A DNA stretch of 64,000 nt, from the NCBI GenBank assembly GCA_012270995.1, contig JAAXHG010000166.1, positions 110,818 through 174,817 on the forward strand. The letters are read 5' to 3'. This stretch comes from Vicinamibacteraceae bacterium (GTDB taxonomy: Bacteria; Acidobacteriota; Thermoanaerobaculia; Multivoradales; Multivoraceae). This document shows, one piece after another, positions 40,842-54,937 of the stretch (within the stretch, counting starts at the first letter, position 1; each line of letters opens with the position of its first letter). Below the pieces are notes generated by a model. The model was given only the letters and a program-made list of their open reading frames with translations, did no database searches and was not told the origin of the DNA. The position numbers and the translations under genes were made by a program.

Positions 40842-42011
40842 TTGAAGATCTCCCTCTTCTACCTGCCCTCGATTGGCTCGCGGGCCGACATCAAGCAGGG
40901 CATGGCCGGTCTGCGCGGCGATCTCTACGACCGGATGCTGGCCGAGGTCTCGGAGCAGGCCCGGCTCGCCGACGACCTCGGCTACGACTCGATCAGCTTC
41001 ACCGAGCACCACTTCCACGTCGAGGGCTTCGAACTCTCGAACAACCCGGTGCTGCTCGACCTGTTCGTCGGCATGCAGACGAAGAACATCCGGGTGGGCC
41101 AGCTGGGCATCGTGCTGCCGGCGAGGAACCCGATCCGGGTCGCCGAGGACATCGCGATGCTCGACCGGATGACCGGCGGCCGCGCGAACGCGGGTTTCGC
41201 CCGCGGCTACCAGCGGCGCTGGGTCGACGTGATGGCGCAGCAGACGCACGGCATCTCCGGCGCCCTGCCGCACCGGCACGACGAGATCGACGCGACGAAC
41301 CGTGCGGCCTTCGAGGAGTGTTTCCGGATCGTCAAGAAGGCCTGGACCGAGCCGATGCTCGACTACGAAGGCCGGTTCTGGAAGGTCCCCGTGGGCGGCC
41401 AGCAAGGCGGCACGCCGTGGACCCTCGAGGCGACGGAGCAGTGGGGCGCCGGCGTCGAGGACGGCGTGCTGCGCCAGGTCGGCGTGGTGCCGAAGCCGGT
41501 GCAGAAGCCCCACCCGCCGATCTTCCAGCCCTTCGCGTCGTCCGAGGCGAGCATCCGCTGGTGCGCGCGGGAAGGCGTGACCGCGATCCTGCCGCCGCTG
41601 CACCCGAAGCGGGAGCGGGCACTGTTCGAGTTGTTCGCCGAGGAGTCCGGCCGGCCGCTCGGCGAGGGGATCGGCGTCCTGCGCGACGTCGTGATCGCCG
41701 ATACGGACGCCGAGGCGGAACGCCTGTGGAAGGCGAGCGGCGCGTTCTGCGGCTCCGCCTGGTTCGAGCCGTTCGGCTTCAGCCGGGGGATGATCGACCC
41801 GGACACGGGTGAGGAGTTCGGCGACATGATGGGCTCCGGGATGGCGTTGGTCGGCGACGTCGACACCGTGACCCGACAACTCGAGACGCTCCGCGAGCGC
41901 CTGCCGGTGACCTGGCTCTACTTCTGGGCCTACAACGGGCTGCTGCCGCACGGGCGGCTGATGTCGACGATCGAACGGTTCAAGACCGAGGTGCTCCCGC
42001 GGGTTGCGTAG
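40842..42011 (+). CDS. LLM-class flavin-dependent oxidoreductase
   Basis: TTG start; QARLADDLGYDSISFTEHHFHVEGFELSNNPVLL...RNPIRVAEDIAMLDRMTGGRANAGFARGYQRRWVDVM. Confidence 0.92.
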   Translation: MKISLFYLPSIGSRADIKQGMAGLRGDLYDRMLAEVSEQARLADDLGYDSISFTEHHFHVEGFELSNNPVLLDLFVGMQTKNIRVGQLGIVLPARNPIRVAEDIAMLDRMTGGRANAGFARGYQRRWVDVMAQQTHGISGALPHRHDEIDATNRAAFEECFRIVKKAWTEPMLDYEGRFWKVPVGGQQGGTPWTLEATEQWGAGVEDGVLRQVGVVPKPVQKPHPPIFQPFASSEASIRWCAREGVTAILPPLHPKRERALFELFAEESGRPLGEGIGVLRDVVIADTDAEAERLWKASGAFCGSAWFEPFGFSRGMIDPDTGEEFGDMMGSGMALVGDVDTVTRQLETLRERLPVTWLYFWAYNGLLPHGRLMSTIERFKTEVLPRVA

Positions 42012-42120
42012 ACGCCGGGTTGACCCGGGGCGTAGTAAAGAGTGTGTAACCCTGAACTGATAGCGTCGTCACGGCGCGGATGGAGATGGAGAGAGTGAGC
42101 GTAGAGAAGGGGATCCGGCG

Positions 42121-42336
42121 ATGAGCGCCGCGACAGACACGCTGCGTACTGCCGAGACTTTGCGCGAATCCGGCGTACCGAACCGCCAGGCCACCGCTCA
42201 TGCCCGTGCGATCGAAGAGGCTGTCGGCGACTTGGTCACGCGAGATCAGATGCGTGCCGACCTGTACCGCGCCCTGCTGCTTCAGGCCGCCGTCATCATC
42301 GGCGCGGTTGTTGGCTTGTTGAGGCTGATTCCCTGA
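42121..42336 (+). CDS. DUF1640/CCDC90-like mini-protein (71 aa, coiled coil plus C-terminal TM)
   Basis: MSAATDTLRTAETLRESGVPNRQATAHARAIEEAVGDLVTRDQMRADLYRALLLQAAVIIGAVVGLLRLIP; similar layout to ORF 50825..51046. Confidence 0.65.
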   Translation: MSAATDTLRTAETLRESGVPNRQATAHARAIEEAVGDLVTRDQMRADLYRALLLQAAVIIGAVVGLLRLIP

Positions 42337-42415
42337 GCTTGCCAGGCGCCGAGAGGCCTGTCGCGCCGGATCGTCGCGGAGGATCCCCGAGGTCTCGCCG
42401 GCCGCGAGGGGGCGC

Positions 42416-45717
<3,302 letters not shown>

Positions 45718-45806
45718 CCGCGCTACTCCCGCCCGGCGCTCACCGGTTTCCGGAGGGCGCGGTCGGAGGCCGGCGGCGGGCCCGAAGGTCTCCGTTTGGA
45801 CATGAC

Positions 45807-46208
45807 CTACGCGAGGGCCTCGACGCCTTCGGTGGCGGCCGCCTCGGTGAGGCGCCGGTCGAAGCTCGCCAGGGCGCAGTTTTCCCGGATCGCCAAAGCC
45901 AGATAGCTGGCGTCGTATGCGGTCAGGCCGTGTTCGCGCGCCAGCGCCATGACGTGGCGATCGTCCGCCTCGCCGGGAAAGCGAATGGGAAGTCGGCGCA
46001 ACCTCTCCATGGACGCTTCCGCATGCCGGTCGTCGATCCGCCCGCGGCGCTCGGCCGTCAACAGGAGATTCCGCAGTTCGTGCCAGAACACGTCGGGGAC
46101 CTTCGCCGTTTCGCGACCCAGTCGGTCGAGGGCGAGTTCCGCGAGCGCCGCCTCCTCGTCGGGCAGAACCCAGGCCGCGGCCACCGAGGCGTCCGCCACG
46201 AACGCCAT
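45807..46208 (-). CDS. PIN-domain (VapC-like) toxin
   Basis: ATG at 46208: MAFVADASVAAAWVLPDEEAALAEL...VFWHELRNLLL...LTAYDASYLALAIRENCALASFDRRLTEAA; conserved acidic residues present. Confidence 0.85.
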   Translation of the reverse strand: MAFVADASVAAAWVLPDEEAALAELALDRLGRETAKVPDVFWHELRNLLLTAERRGRIDDRHAEASMERLRRLPIRFPGEADDRHVMALAREHGLTAYDASYLALAIRENCALASFDRRLTEAAATEGVEALA

Positions 46209-46449
46209 CAGCGCTTGTGGCCTTCGTGGCGCCAGGCGAGAAGTTCCGCGGTCGTCACCGCGCGCTGTCTGGCCCGTTCCCGCCGCAGGGTTGCGCATAG
46301 CTCGGCGTGCTCGGGGCCGCCGACGTGAGGCGTCACCCGGGTATCGGTTTCTCGCCACGACACAACACCAGCTCCTCGCCAGCCTCGACCTGGGCCAGCA
46401 GTGCCGAAAGATGAGTCTTCGCCTCGCCAATCTTCACGTAACGGGTCAT
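46208..46449 (-). pseudogene. Phd/VapB-like antitoxin, frameshifted
   Basis: From ATG 46449: MTRYVKIGEAKTHLSALLAQVEAGEELVLCRGEKPIPG*. In the next frame the reading continues RVTPHVGGPEHAELCATLRRERARQRAVTTAELLAWRHEGHKR* with TGATG overlap to the toxin. Span 242 nt, one short of a multiple of 3. Confidence 0.75.
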
Positions 46450-46663
46450 GTCTCCCCCATCCCCTGTTTCACTCCGGCTTCAGGAAAGCCCGCTCTTCGA
46501 ACCGAGACTAGGCCCAGGCACCCACTTGGTCAAGTCCTTGGTCTACTCGCGCGACGGGCGGGCCGGCAAGTGGACCGTCCGAGACGCCGGGAACCAAGCC
46601 TCCGTAGCGGGTTCGTAGCCGGATGGAACGGATCCTCGGTGGTGTTCAAGCCAGCCAGCCGCC

Positions 46664-49069
<2,406 letters not shown>

Positions 49070-49099
49070 GGAAGCGATGGCGGTACCCCCTTCGCGCCC

Positions 49100-49492
49100 T
49101 CAGTTGACGTCGCCGCCGTCGTCTCCGTCATCGCCACCGTCGCCGTCGCCGTCCTTGCCGTCACCCGTGTCGGGCTCGATCGTGCAGAGCAGGGGGACTT
49201 CGGCCTGCTGGGCCAGGCTGCCGACCTCGGCCACCTTGGTTTCGGCCACCGAGAACGGGTAGAGCCCGACGACGCCGACGCCGTTCTTGTGGACGTAGAG
49301 CATGAGCCGCGAGGCGTCCGATTCGGTCATGTGGAAGACGTGCTGCAAGACGACGACGACGAACTCGCGCGGCGTGAAGTCGTCGTTGTGGAGCAGCACC
49401 TTGTACAGTCGCGGACGGGCCAGCTTGGTCGTGGCCTTGGTCTTCGTGAGGACCTTGCCGTCGGCCTGCTGGTCGTCTTCGAAGTGCGGCAT
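49100..49492 (-). CDS. clpS: ATP-dependent Clp protease adaptor ClpS with acidic C-terminal extension
   Basis: RLYKVLLHNDDFTPREFVVVVLQHVFHMTESDASRLMLYVHKNGVGVVGLYPFSVAETKVAEV; followed by DTGDGKDGDGDGGDDGDDGGDVN. Confidence 0.95.
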   Translation of the reverse strand: MPHFEDDQQADGKVLTKTKATTKLARPRLYKVLLHNDDFTPREFVVVVLQHVFHMTESDASRLMLYVHKNGVGVVGLYPFSVAETKVAEVGSLAQQAEVPLLCTIEPDTGDGKDGDGDGGDDGDDGGDVN

Positions 49493-49537
49493 GGCGTCTC
49501 GATTATAGGTCCGGGGCCAGGGCAGCGAGTCGCGGCT

Positions 49538-50734
49538 CTAGCCGAGTTGCGTCCAGTTGCTGCGCCATGCCTCGATGCCCTCGAGGTGTCGCTTCGCGTC
49601 GCGCTTCAGTGCCGCACCGAGGAGCTGGTTCAGCTTCTCGTCCATGAACAGGTGCGAGCTGTAGACGGGCGCGGGCTCGAAGCCCCGGCTGATCTTGTGC
49701 TCTCCGCCGGCGCCGCCCTCGAAGACCTGCACGCCGCGTTCGATGCACTCGTCGATCGAGTGGTAGAGGCAGACGTTGAAGTGCAGGAAGCGGTGATGCT
49801 CATGACAGCCCCAGTAGCGGCCGTAGAGGTGGGTGTCCGAGCGCAGGTTGACGGCGCCGGCTATGACCCGGTCTTCGCGCTCGGCGACGACAAGCTCGAC
49901 TTCGTTGCCGAGGTCGGTGAACAGGTCGGAGAACAGCTCCCGGTTCAGGTAACGACCGCCCCACATGTGCCGGTCGCAGGTGGTGCAGTAGAGCCGGAAC
50001 GCGGTTTCGGCCCAGCGCTCGGGATCGGCGGCGATCTCCCGGCCGCGGACGGTGCGGATGGCGATGCCCTGCCGGGCCGGTTCGCGGCGCTCCCGGCGGC
50101 ACTGGGTCCGGCGCTTGGAGCGGAGCTTCAGCAGCCAGTCTTCCGGCGTCCGGTAGTGGTAGTTGTGCCAGTGATACTGGACCATGACCCTTCGGGAGAG
50201 GCCGGCGTCGGCAAGGGCCGACGCCTCCCGGTCGGTGTGGTAGAGGACGTGGACGGAGGCCGCGCCGACATCCCGGGCGGTGTGGGCGGCAAGCTGCACG
50301 AGGAGTCGGGTGGCGACCGACGGGTCGAGGTCGGCGACGGCCAGGATGCGGCGCCCGGTGACAGGGGAGAAGGGCACGCCGACCACGAGCTTCGGGTAGA
50401 AGCGGCCGCCGACGGCCCGCACCGCGTCGCCGAAGGCCCAGTCCCGCGAGAAGTCGCCCATGCCATCGTTCTTGATGTAGGCGGGGGCGGCCGCGATCAG
50501 GTCGTCGTCGGCGCCCCAGGCAGTGAGGTGGAAGGGCAGCCAGCCGCGGTCGGGCGCCACGCAGCCGTTCCGTTCGAGGGCTTCGAGGAACGTCCAGGAC
50601 AGGAAGGGGCGGTCGCCCGGCCGGAGCAATCGGTCCCAGGCTTTCCGCGGAATGTCCGCGATCGACTGGAGGATCCTGAGTTCGACCTGCCGCGGTGCGG
50701 TGCGGTCTCCCGTGGCGGTTGCGGCATCGTCCAT
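49538..50734 (-). CDS. FemAB-like / GNAT-fold N-acyltransferase (PF04339-type)
   Basis: ATG at 50734. RPFLSWTFLEALERNGCVAPDRGWLPFHLT...FGDAVRAVGGRFYPKLVVGVPFSPVTGRRIL...MVQYHWHN...VFEGGAGGEHKISRGFEPAPVYSSHLF. Confidence 0.85.
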   Translation of the reverse strand: MDDAATATGDRTAPRQVELRILQSIADIPRKAWDRLLRPGDRPFLSWTFLEALERNGCVAPDRGWLPFHLTAWGADDDLIAAAPAYIKNDGMGDFSRDWAFGDAVRAVGGRFYPKLVVGVPFSPVTGRRILAVADLDPSVATRLLVQLAAHTARDVGAASVHVLYHTDREASALADAGLSRRVMVQYHWHNYHYRTPEDWLLKLRSKRRTQCRRERREPARQGIAIRTVRGREIAADPERWAETAFRLYCTTCDRHMWGGRYLNRELFSDLFTDLGNEVELVVAEREDRVIAGAVNLRSDTHLYGRYWGCHEHHRFLHFNVCLYHSIDECIERGVQVFEGGAGGEHKISRGFEPAPVYSSHLFMDEKLNQLLGAALKRDAKRHLEGIEAWRSNWTQLG

Positions 50735-50824
50735 CGAACGAGTCTTGCACGGTGCGGCGGCCGCCGGCAGTGCTGAGCCGTAACCGCCGTGGACGAATCC
50801 TCCTGGCCGTCGTAGACTGAGGCC

Positions 50825-51046
50825 ATGAGCAGCGCGACGTTCGACACCTTGGCTGCCGCGCGCAAGCTCGAGGCGGCGGGCGTTCCCGCCGCCCAGGCCG
50901 AGGCGATGGTCGAGACGGTACGCGCTGCCGTCTCGGAGGGCGTCGCGACGAAGGCCGACCTGAAGGCCCTGGAATTGCGACTGGTCCTGTGGGGAATCGG
51001 TCTGGCGTCGGTCGCGGTCGGCGTGTTGCGGTGGATGCTCGCCTGA
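50825..51046 (+). CDS. DUF1640/CCDC90-like mini-protein (73 aa)
   Basis: MSSATFDTLAAARKLEAAGVPAAQAEAMVETVRAAVSEGVATKADLKALELRLVLWGIGLASVAVGVLRWMLA: DUF1640-like N-terminal motif and C-terminal TM. Confidence 0.75.
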   Translation: MSSATFDTLAAARKLEAAGVPAAQAEAMVETVRAAVSEGVATKADLKALELRLVLWGIGLASVAVGVLRWMLA

Positions 51047-51077
51047 GCCTGGGGGCCGCGGAGGCACTTCCGCGCTG

Positions 51078-52739
51078 TCAATAGCCTAACGCGGCGCCGT
51101 CTTTCCGCGGGTCGGAGGCGCCGTAGAGCGTTCCGTGCCGGTCGACGCTGATCGCCTGGGCGCCGCCGAACTCGGCGCCGCCGGCGCCCTGAACCCGGTG
51201 GCCGAGCGTCGCGAGTCCCTCCACGGTTTCGGGCGCCATGCCGCGCTCGCACAGGAGGTCGAGGCCGGCCGCGTGCCGCCACCGGGGCCGGTCGATCGCC
51301 GCCTGGAGGGGAAGCCCGTGGTCGTAGTGGTTGGTCAGTAGCTGCACGTGTCCCTGCGGCTGGAACGGACCGCCCATCACGCCGTAGCAGAGATCGAGCC
51401 GGCCCCGGTCCAGGACGATGCCGGGGATGATCGTGTGGAAGGGACGCTTGCCGGGGCGATACTCGTTCGGGTGACCGGCCGCCAGGCTGAAGCCGGCGCC
51501 CCGGCAGTGGAGCATGATCCCCGTGTCGCCGCCGGCGATCGCCGCTCCGAAGGGCGCGAACAGGGAGTTGATGAAGGACGCGGCGTTGCCGTCGCCGTCG
51601 ACGACGGCCAGGTAGACCGTGTCGGCGCCCACCGCGCCGGCGCCGGTCGGGATGCCGCCGGGAGCGGCTCCGTCCGCAGCCCGGGCGGGGTCGATCAGCC
51701 GGCTGCGGTCGCGGGCGTAGGCCTTGTCGAGCAGCTCGTCCAACGGGACACCACTGGCGCTTCGGAGCGGTTCGCCCTCCGGGTCGCCGACGTGAGCGTG
51801 GAGGTCGGCGTAGGCCAGCTTCTTCGCCTCGACCAGCAGATGGACGTGCTCGGCGCCGGCCACGTCCATCGAGGCGAGGTCGAAGTTCTCCAGCAGGTTC
51901 AGCATCAGGAGAACGCCCAACCCCTGGCCGTTCGGCGGTAACTGGAAGACCTCCCGGCCGCGGTACATCGCGCCGATCGGATCGACCCAGGTCGACTCAT
52001 GGCGCCGGAGGTCGTCGAGCTCGAGAAAGCCGCCGGTGCCGCGGGCGTAGCGGACGATCTCCTCCGCGATCGGACCCTTGTAGAACGCGTCGCGGCCGTC
52101 CCGTGCGATCCGGCGCAGCGAGCGGGCGAGGGCCGGAGACCGGAACACCGCGCCGAGCGCTGGCGCTTCGTCCTCGACGAGGTAGTGCTCCGCCGCCGCG
52201 CGGTCGCGGCGCAGCCGGCCTGCGCAGGCCGTCCACATCGACTGGACGCGCTCGCTGACGGGGAAGCCCTCTTCGGCGGTTTCGATCGCGGGACCGAGCA
52301 GGTCGGCGAAGCGAAGCCGTCCGAACCGCCGGTGCGCGGTGTGCCAGAGATCGACCGCGCCGGGGACGGTGACCGCCGGCCAGGAGTCCGGATCGATCGC
52401 CGGGCCGGCGATGTCGGTTCGCTCCAGGGCCAGGGGCGAACGGCCGCTGCCGTTGAGGCCCAGCAGCTCGCCGCGCCCGCCGTCGGGATCGGCGAGGTGG
52501 TAGAGCAGGAAGGCGTCGCCGCCGATGCCGGTCATCATCGGCTCGACAACCGCCAGCATCGCGGCCGCCGCGACCGCGCCGTCGATCGCGGAACCGCCGG
52601 CGCGCAGCATGTCGAGGCCGGCCAGCGTGGCGGCGGGGTGGGAGGTAGCGACCATCCCCCGGCGCGCCATCACGACGCTGCGCCCCGCGCGGTGGGGACT
52701 GGCCAGCCGCGGTTTGGCGGCGCTAGCGGAAGACGTCAA
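51078..52739 (-). CDS. Gamma-glutamyltransferase family protein
   Basis: GMVATSHPAATLAGLDMLRAGGSAIDGAVAAAAMLAVVEPMMTGIGGDAFLLYH...LPPNGQGLGVLLMLNLLENFD...GADTVYLAVVDGDGNAASFINSLFAPFGA. Confidence 0.9.
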   Translation of the reverse strand: MTSSASAAKPRLASPHRAGRSVVMARRGMVATSHPAATLAGLDMLRAGGSAIDGAVAAAAMLAVVEPMMTGIGGDAFLLYHLADPDGGRGELLGLNGSGRSPLALERTDIAGPAIDPDSWPAVTVPGAVDLWHTAHRRFGRLRFADLLGPAIETAEEGFPVSERVQSMWTACAGRLRRDRAAAEHYLVEDEAPALGAVFRSPALARSLRRIARDGRDAFYKGPIAEEIVRYARGTGGFLELDDLRRHESTWVDPIGAMYRGREVFQLPPNGQGLGVLLMLNLLENFDLASMDVAGAEHVHLLVEAKKLAYADLHAHVGDPEGEPLRSASGVPLDELLDKAYARDRSRLIDPARAADGAAPGGIPTGAGAVGADTVYLAVVDGDGNAASFINSLFAPFGAAIAGGDTGIMLHCRGAGFSLAAGHPNEYRPGKRPFHTIIPGIVLDRGRLDLCYGVMGGPFQPQGHVQLLTNHYDHGLPLQAAIDRPRWRHAAGLDLLCERGMAPETVEGLATLGHRVQGAGGAEFGGAQAISVDRHGTLYGASDPRKDGAALGY

Positions 52740-54933
52740 AGGTACGGTTGAACTTCACCGCCAGGCTCCGGTCCGGCGTATCCAGGCCGAGCCGGCCGAA
52801 CTCCGAGATCTCGTTGTAGACGACGAAGAGTCCTCGGTTCGCCTCGTTCAGCCAACTGAAGCGGACGTTCGTGTTCACGCTGTGGGTCAGGTCGTTGTAC
52901 TGGATCAGCGCCTGGAGGAGAAGGCTGGTGCTGAAGGCGTAGGTGACGCGCAGGCGCCCGAGGTGGGTCTTGAAGGCGCCCATCGGAAGGTCGATGTCGT
53001 TGTAGGACCAGCTCAGCTCGGAGGTCAGGTAGTCGCCCAGGCGGATGCTCAGCCAGGGATCCAGGACGAGCTGGTCGCCGCCGAAGAAACCGCCGCCCTC
53101 CACTCTGACGAACAGGCTCACGGCGCGTCCCCGGTTGGTGTTGCCGAACAGGAAGAAACCGTGGTCGTCGTACTCCCCGGCCGGGACGTTCACGATGCCG
53201 GCGAGGGTGAAGGGTTCGAGCAGTCCCTCGTAGCGGCCGCCGACGGACAGGCTGATCTGCGCGCCGTTCCGGAATTCGACCTCGCCTCCGACGGAGTAGC
53301 GCTGCGTTTCCTGGTAGCCGTCGAAGTTCCAGAAGCCGTCGTAGAAGGCGCGCGGACCGAACTCCTTGACGCGGCCCTCGCCGGCCGGGCGGAAGCGGCG
53401 CCGGATGTACCCGTTGAACTGGCGGTAGCCGGAGCGGCTGAGAAAACCGACCTCGGGGTTGAAGTCCTCGCCGATCTCGGCATAGCCGAGACGCCAGCGC
53501 CAGAACGGGGAACTGTAACCGCCGTCGAGGCCGAAACCATGGTCCCGGCCGGTCAGGCCGGGCGTTTCCGTCCGGGCCGCCCAGCCCGAGACGTCCGTGA
53601 ACTGCCCGATTCCGATCTGTCCGTCGACGGCGTAGGTCCGGTTGTAGTCGCCGTCCGGCGCCAGCGAGCCGGCGCCCTCGCGGTTGACGACCAGCACGCC
53701 GGCCCGGCTCCGGTTGCGGTACTCGCGGCCGAGCCGCGCGACCGTGAAGTTGTTGCCGTGGACATCCCCCAGGTCGTCGGTCTGCATGTTCAGGAAGCCG
53801 ACGTTGAAGCCACCGGCCCTGCCGGACAGGCGGGCGCCGCCGAGGATCGGCACGGGCACGCCTTCGCTCAGGCCGATCCGCCGGCTGAAGAAGAGCTCGG
53901 TGCCGCCCCGGAACGAGGACCGGGCGCCGACGCGGAAGAGGCCGGCGTTCTCGAGGAAGAAAGGCCGCTTCTCGGGGAAGAAGAGGCTGAAACGGTCCAG
54001 GTTGATCTGCTGATCGTCGGCTTCCACCTGGGCGAAGTCGGTGTTGACGGTCACGTCGAGCGTGAGGCTCGGGGTGACGCCGTACTTGAGGTCCATGCCG
54101 ATCTCGCTGTCGTCGACGCTGCCGTCGACGTTCTCGCGCCCCGAAGTCAGGACGTAGGGAGTCAGCTGCAGATTGCGCTGGCGCGGCGGTTCCACGCCGA
54201 CCAGGCGCCCGGCCTCCGACACCCGGAACACGTCGTGCTGGCGGCCGAGGTGGGCCCAGAACGCGGTCTCGTTCTTGCGCCGGATGTTGCGTTCAAAGTT
54301 CAGGCCCCAGATCGCGCGGCCCGATCCGTACCGGAGACTGCGGAAGGGAATCGCCATCTCCGCGCTCCAGCCGAAGTCGCCGCTCGACGTCCGGACGGTC
54401 CAGGAGGTGTCCCAGTCCAGGTTGGCGCCGCCGGAACCGCCGCCGCGGGAGGAACCGCCGCCGCGGCCCTGGTTCGTGAACTGGCCGTCGTACTGGATCC
54501 CCGCGATGTTCGTCCCGAAGACGAAACCGTTCTGCCGGTCGCCGTACGTGTCGAGAACGACCCGGAAGCTGTCCTCGTTCTGGAGCATGGCGTCGCGGCG
54601 GCTGTCGGAGATCGCCAGGGAGGAAGCGTCCCGGTCGAAACAGATGACGGCGAGGTAGAGGTTGGATTCGTCGAAGGCGATCCGCACTTCGGTCCGTTCG
54701 CTCGCCGGTTGGCCTTCGAACGGCTCCACCTGCTGGAAGCCGGTGCCGAAGTCGACATCGAGCCAGAGCTCTTCGCCGAGCACGTCGCCGTCGATGACCG
54801 GCGCCTGCGTGAGACGCTTGGCGGTCAGGCTTGGCCGGTCGTCCCGGACGCCCTGGGCAGCCTTGGCGCCGTCACCGGCCGCAAGGAGGGCGATCAGCGC
54901 GAGAGCGCCGCCCGCAAGTGGGATTCGCGGCAT
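52723..54933 (-). CDS. DUF5916 domain-containing outer-membrane-type protein with CBM9-like N-terminus
   Basis: Signal peptide; APVIDGDVLGEELWLDVDFGTGFQQVEPFEGQPASERTEVRIAFDESNLYLAVICFD...FGWSAEMAIPFRSLRYG...VTVNTDFAQVEADDQQINLDRFSLFFPEKRPFFLENAGLF. Confidence 0.9.
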   Translation of the reverse strand: MPRIPLAGGALALIALLAAGDGAKAAQGVRDDRPSLTAKRLTQAPVIDGDVLGEELWLDVDFGTGFQQVEPFEGQPASERTEVRIAFDESNLYLAVICFDRDASSLAISDSRRDAMLQNEDSFRVVLDTYGDRQNGFVFGTNIAGIQYDGQFTNQGRGGGSSRGGGSGGANLDWDTSWTVRTSSGDFGWSAEMAIPFRSLRYGSGRAIWGLNFERNIRRKNETAFWAHLGRQHDVFRVSEAGRLVGVEPPRQRNLQLTPYVLTSGRENVDGSVDDSEIGMDLKYGVTPSLTLDVTVNTDFAQVEADDQQINLDRFSLFFPEKRPFFLENAGLFRVGARSSFRGGTELFFSRRIGLSEGVPVPILGGARLSGRAGGFNVGFLNMQTDDLGDVHGNNFTVARLGREYRNRSRAGVLVVNREGAGSLAPDGDYNRTYAVDGQIGIGQFTDVSGWAARTETPGLTGRDHGFGLDGGYSSPFWRWRLGYAEIGEDFNPEVGFLSRSGYRQFNGYIRRRFRPAGEGRVKEFGPRAFYDGFWNFDGYQETQRYSVGGEVEFRNGAQISLSVGGRYEGLLEPFTLAGIVNVPAGEYDDHGFFLFGNTNRGRAVSLFVRVEGGGFFGGDQLVLDPWLSIRLGDYLTSELSWSYNDIDLPMGAFKTHLGRLRVTYAFSTSLLLQALIQYNDLTHSVNTNVRFSWLNEANRGLFVVYNEISEFGRLGLDTPDRSLAVKFNRTFDVFR

Positions 54934-54937
54934 CGGT

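Noticed and set aside
46450-46663. Possible gene remnant between the antitoxin and clpA
   Set aside because: A short frame reads LVKSLVYSRDGRAGKWTVRDAGNQ, but it is too short and I cannot assign it to a family.
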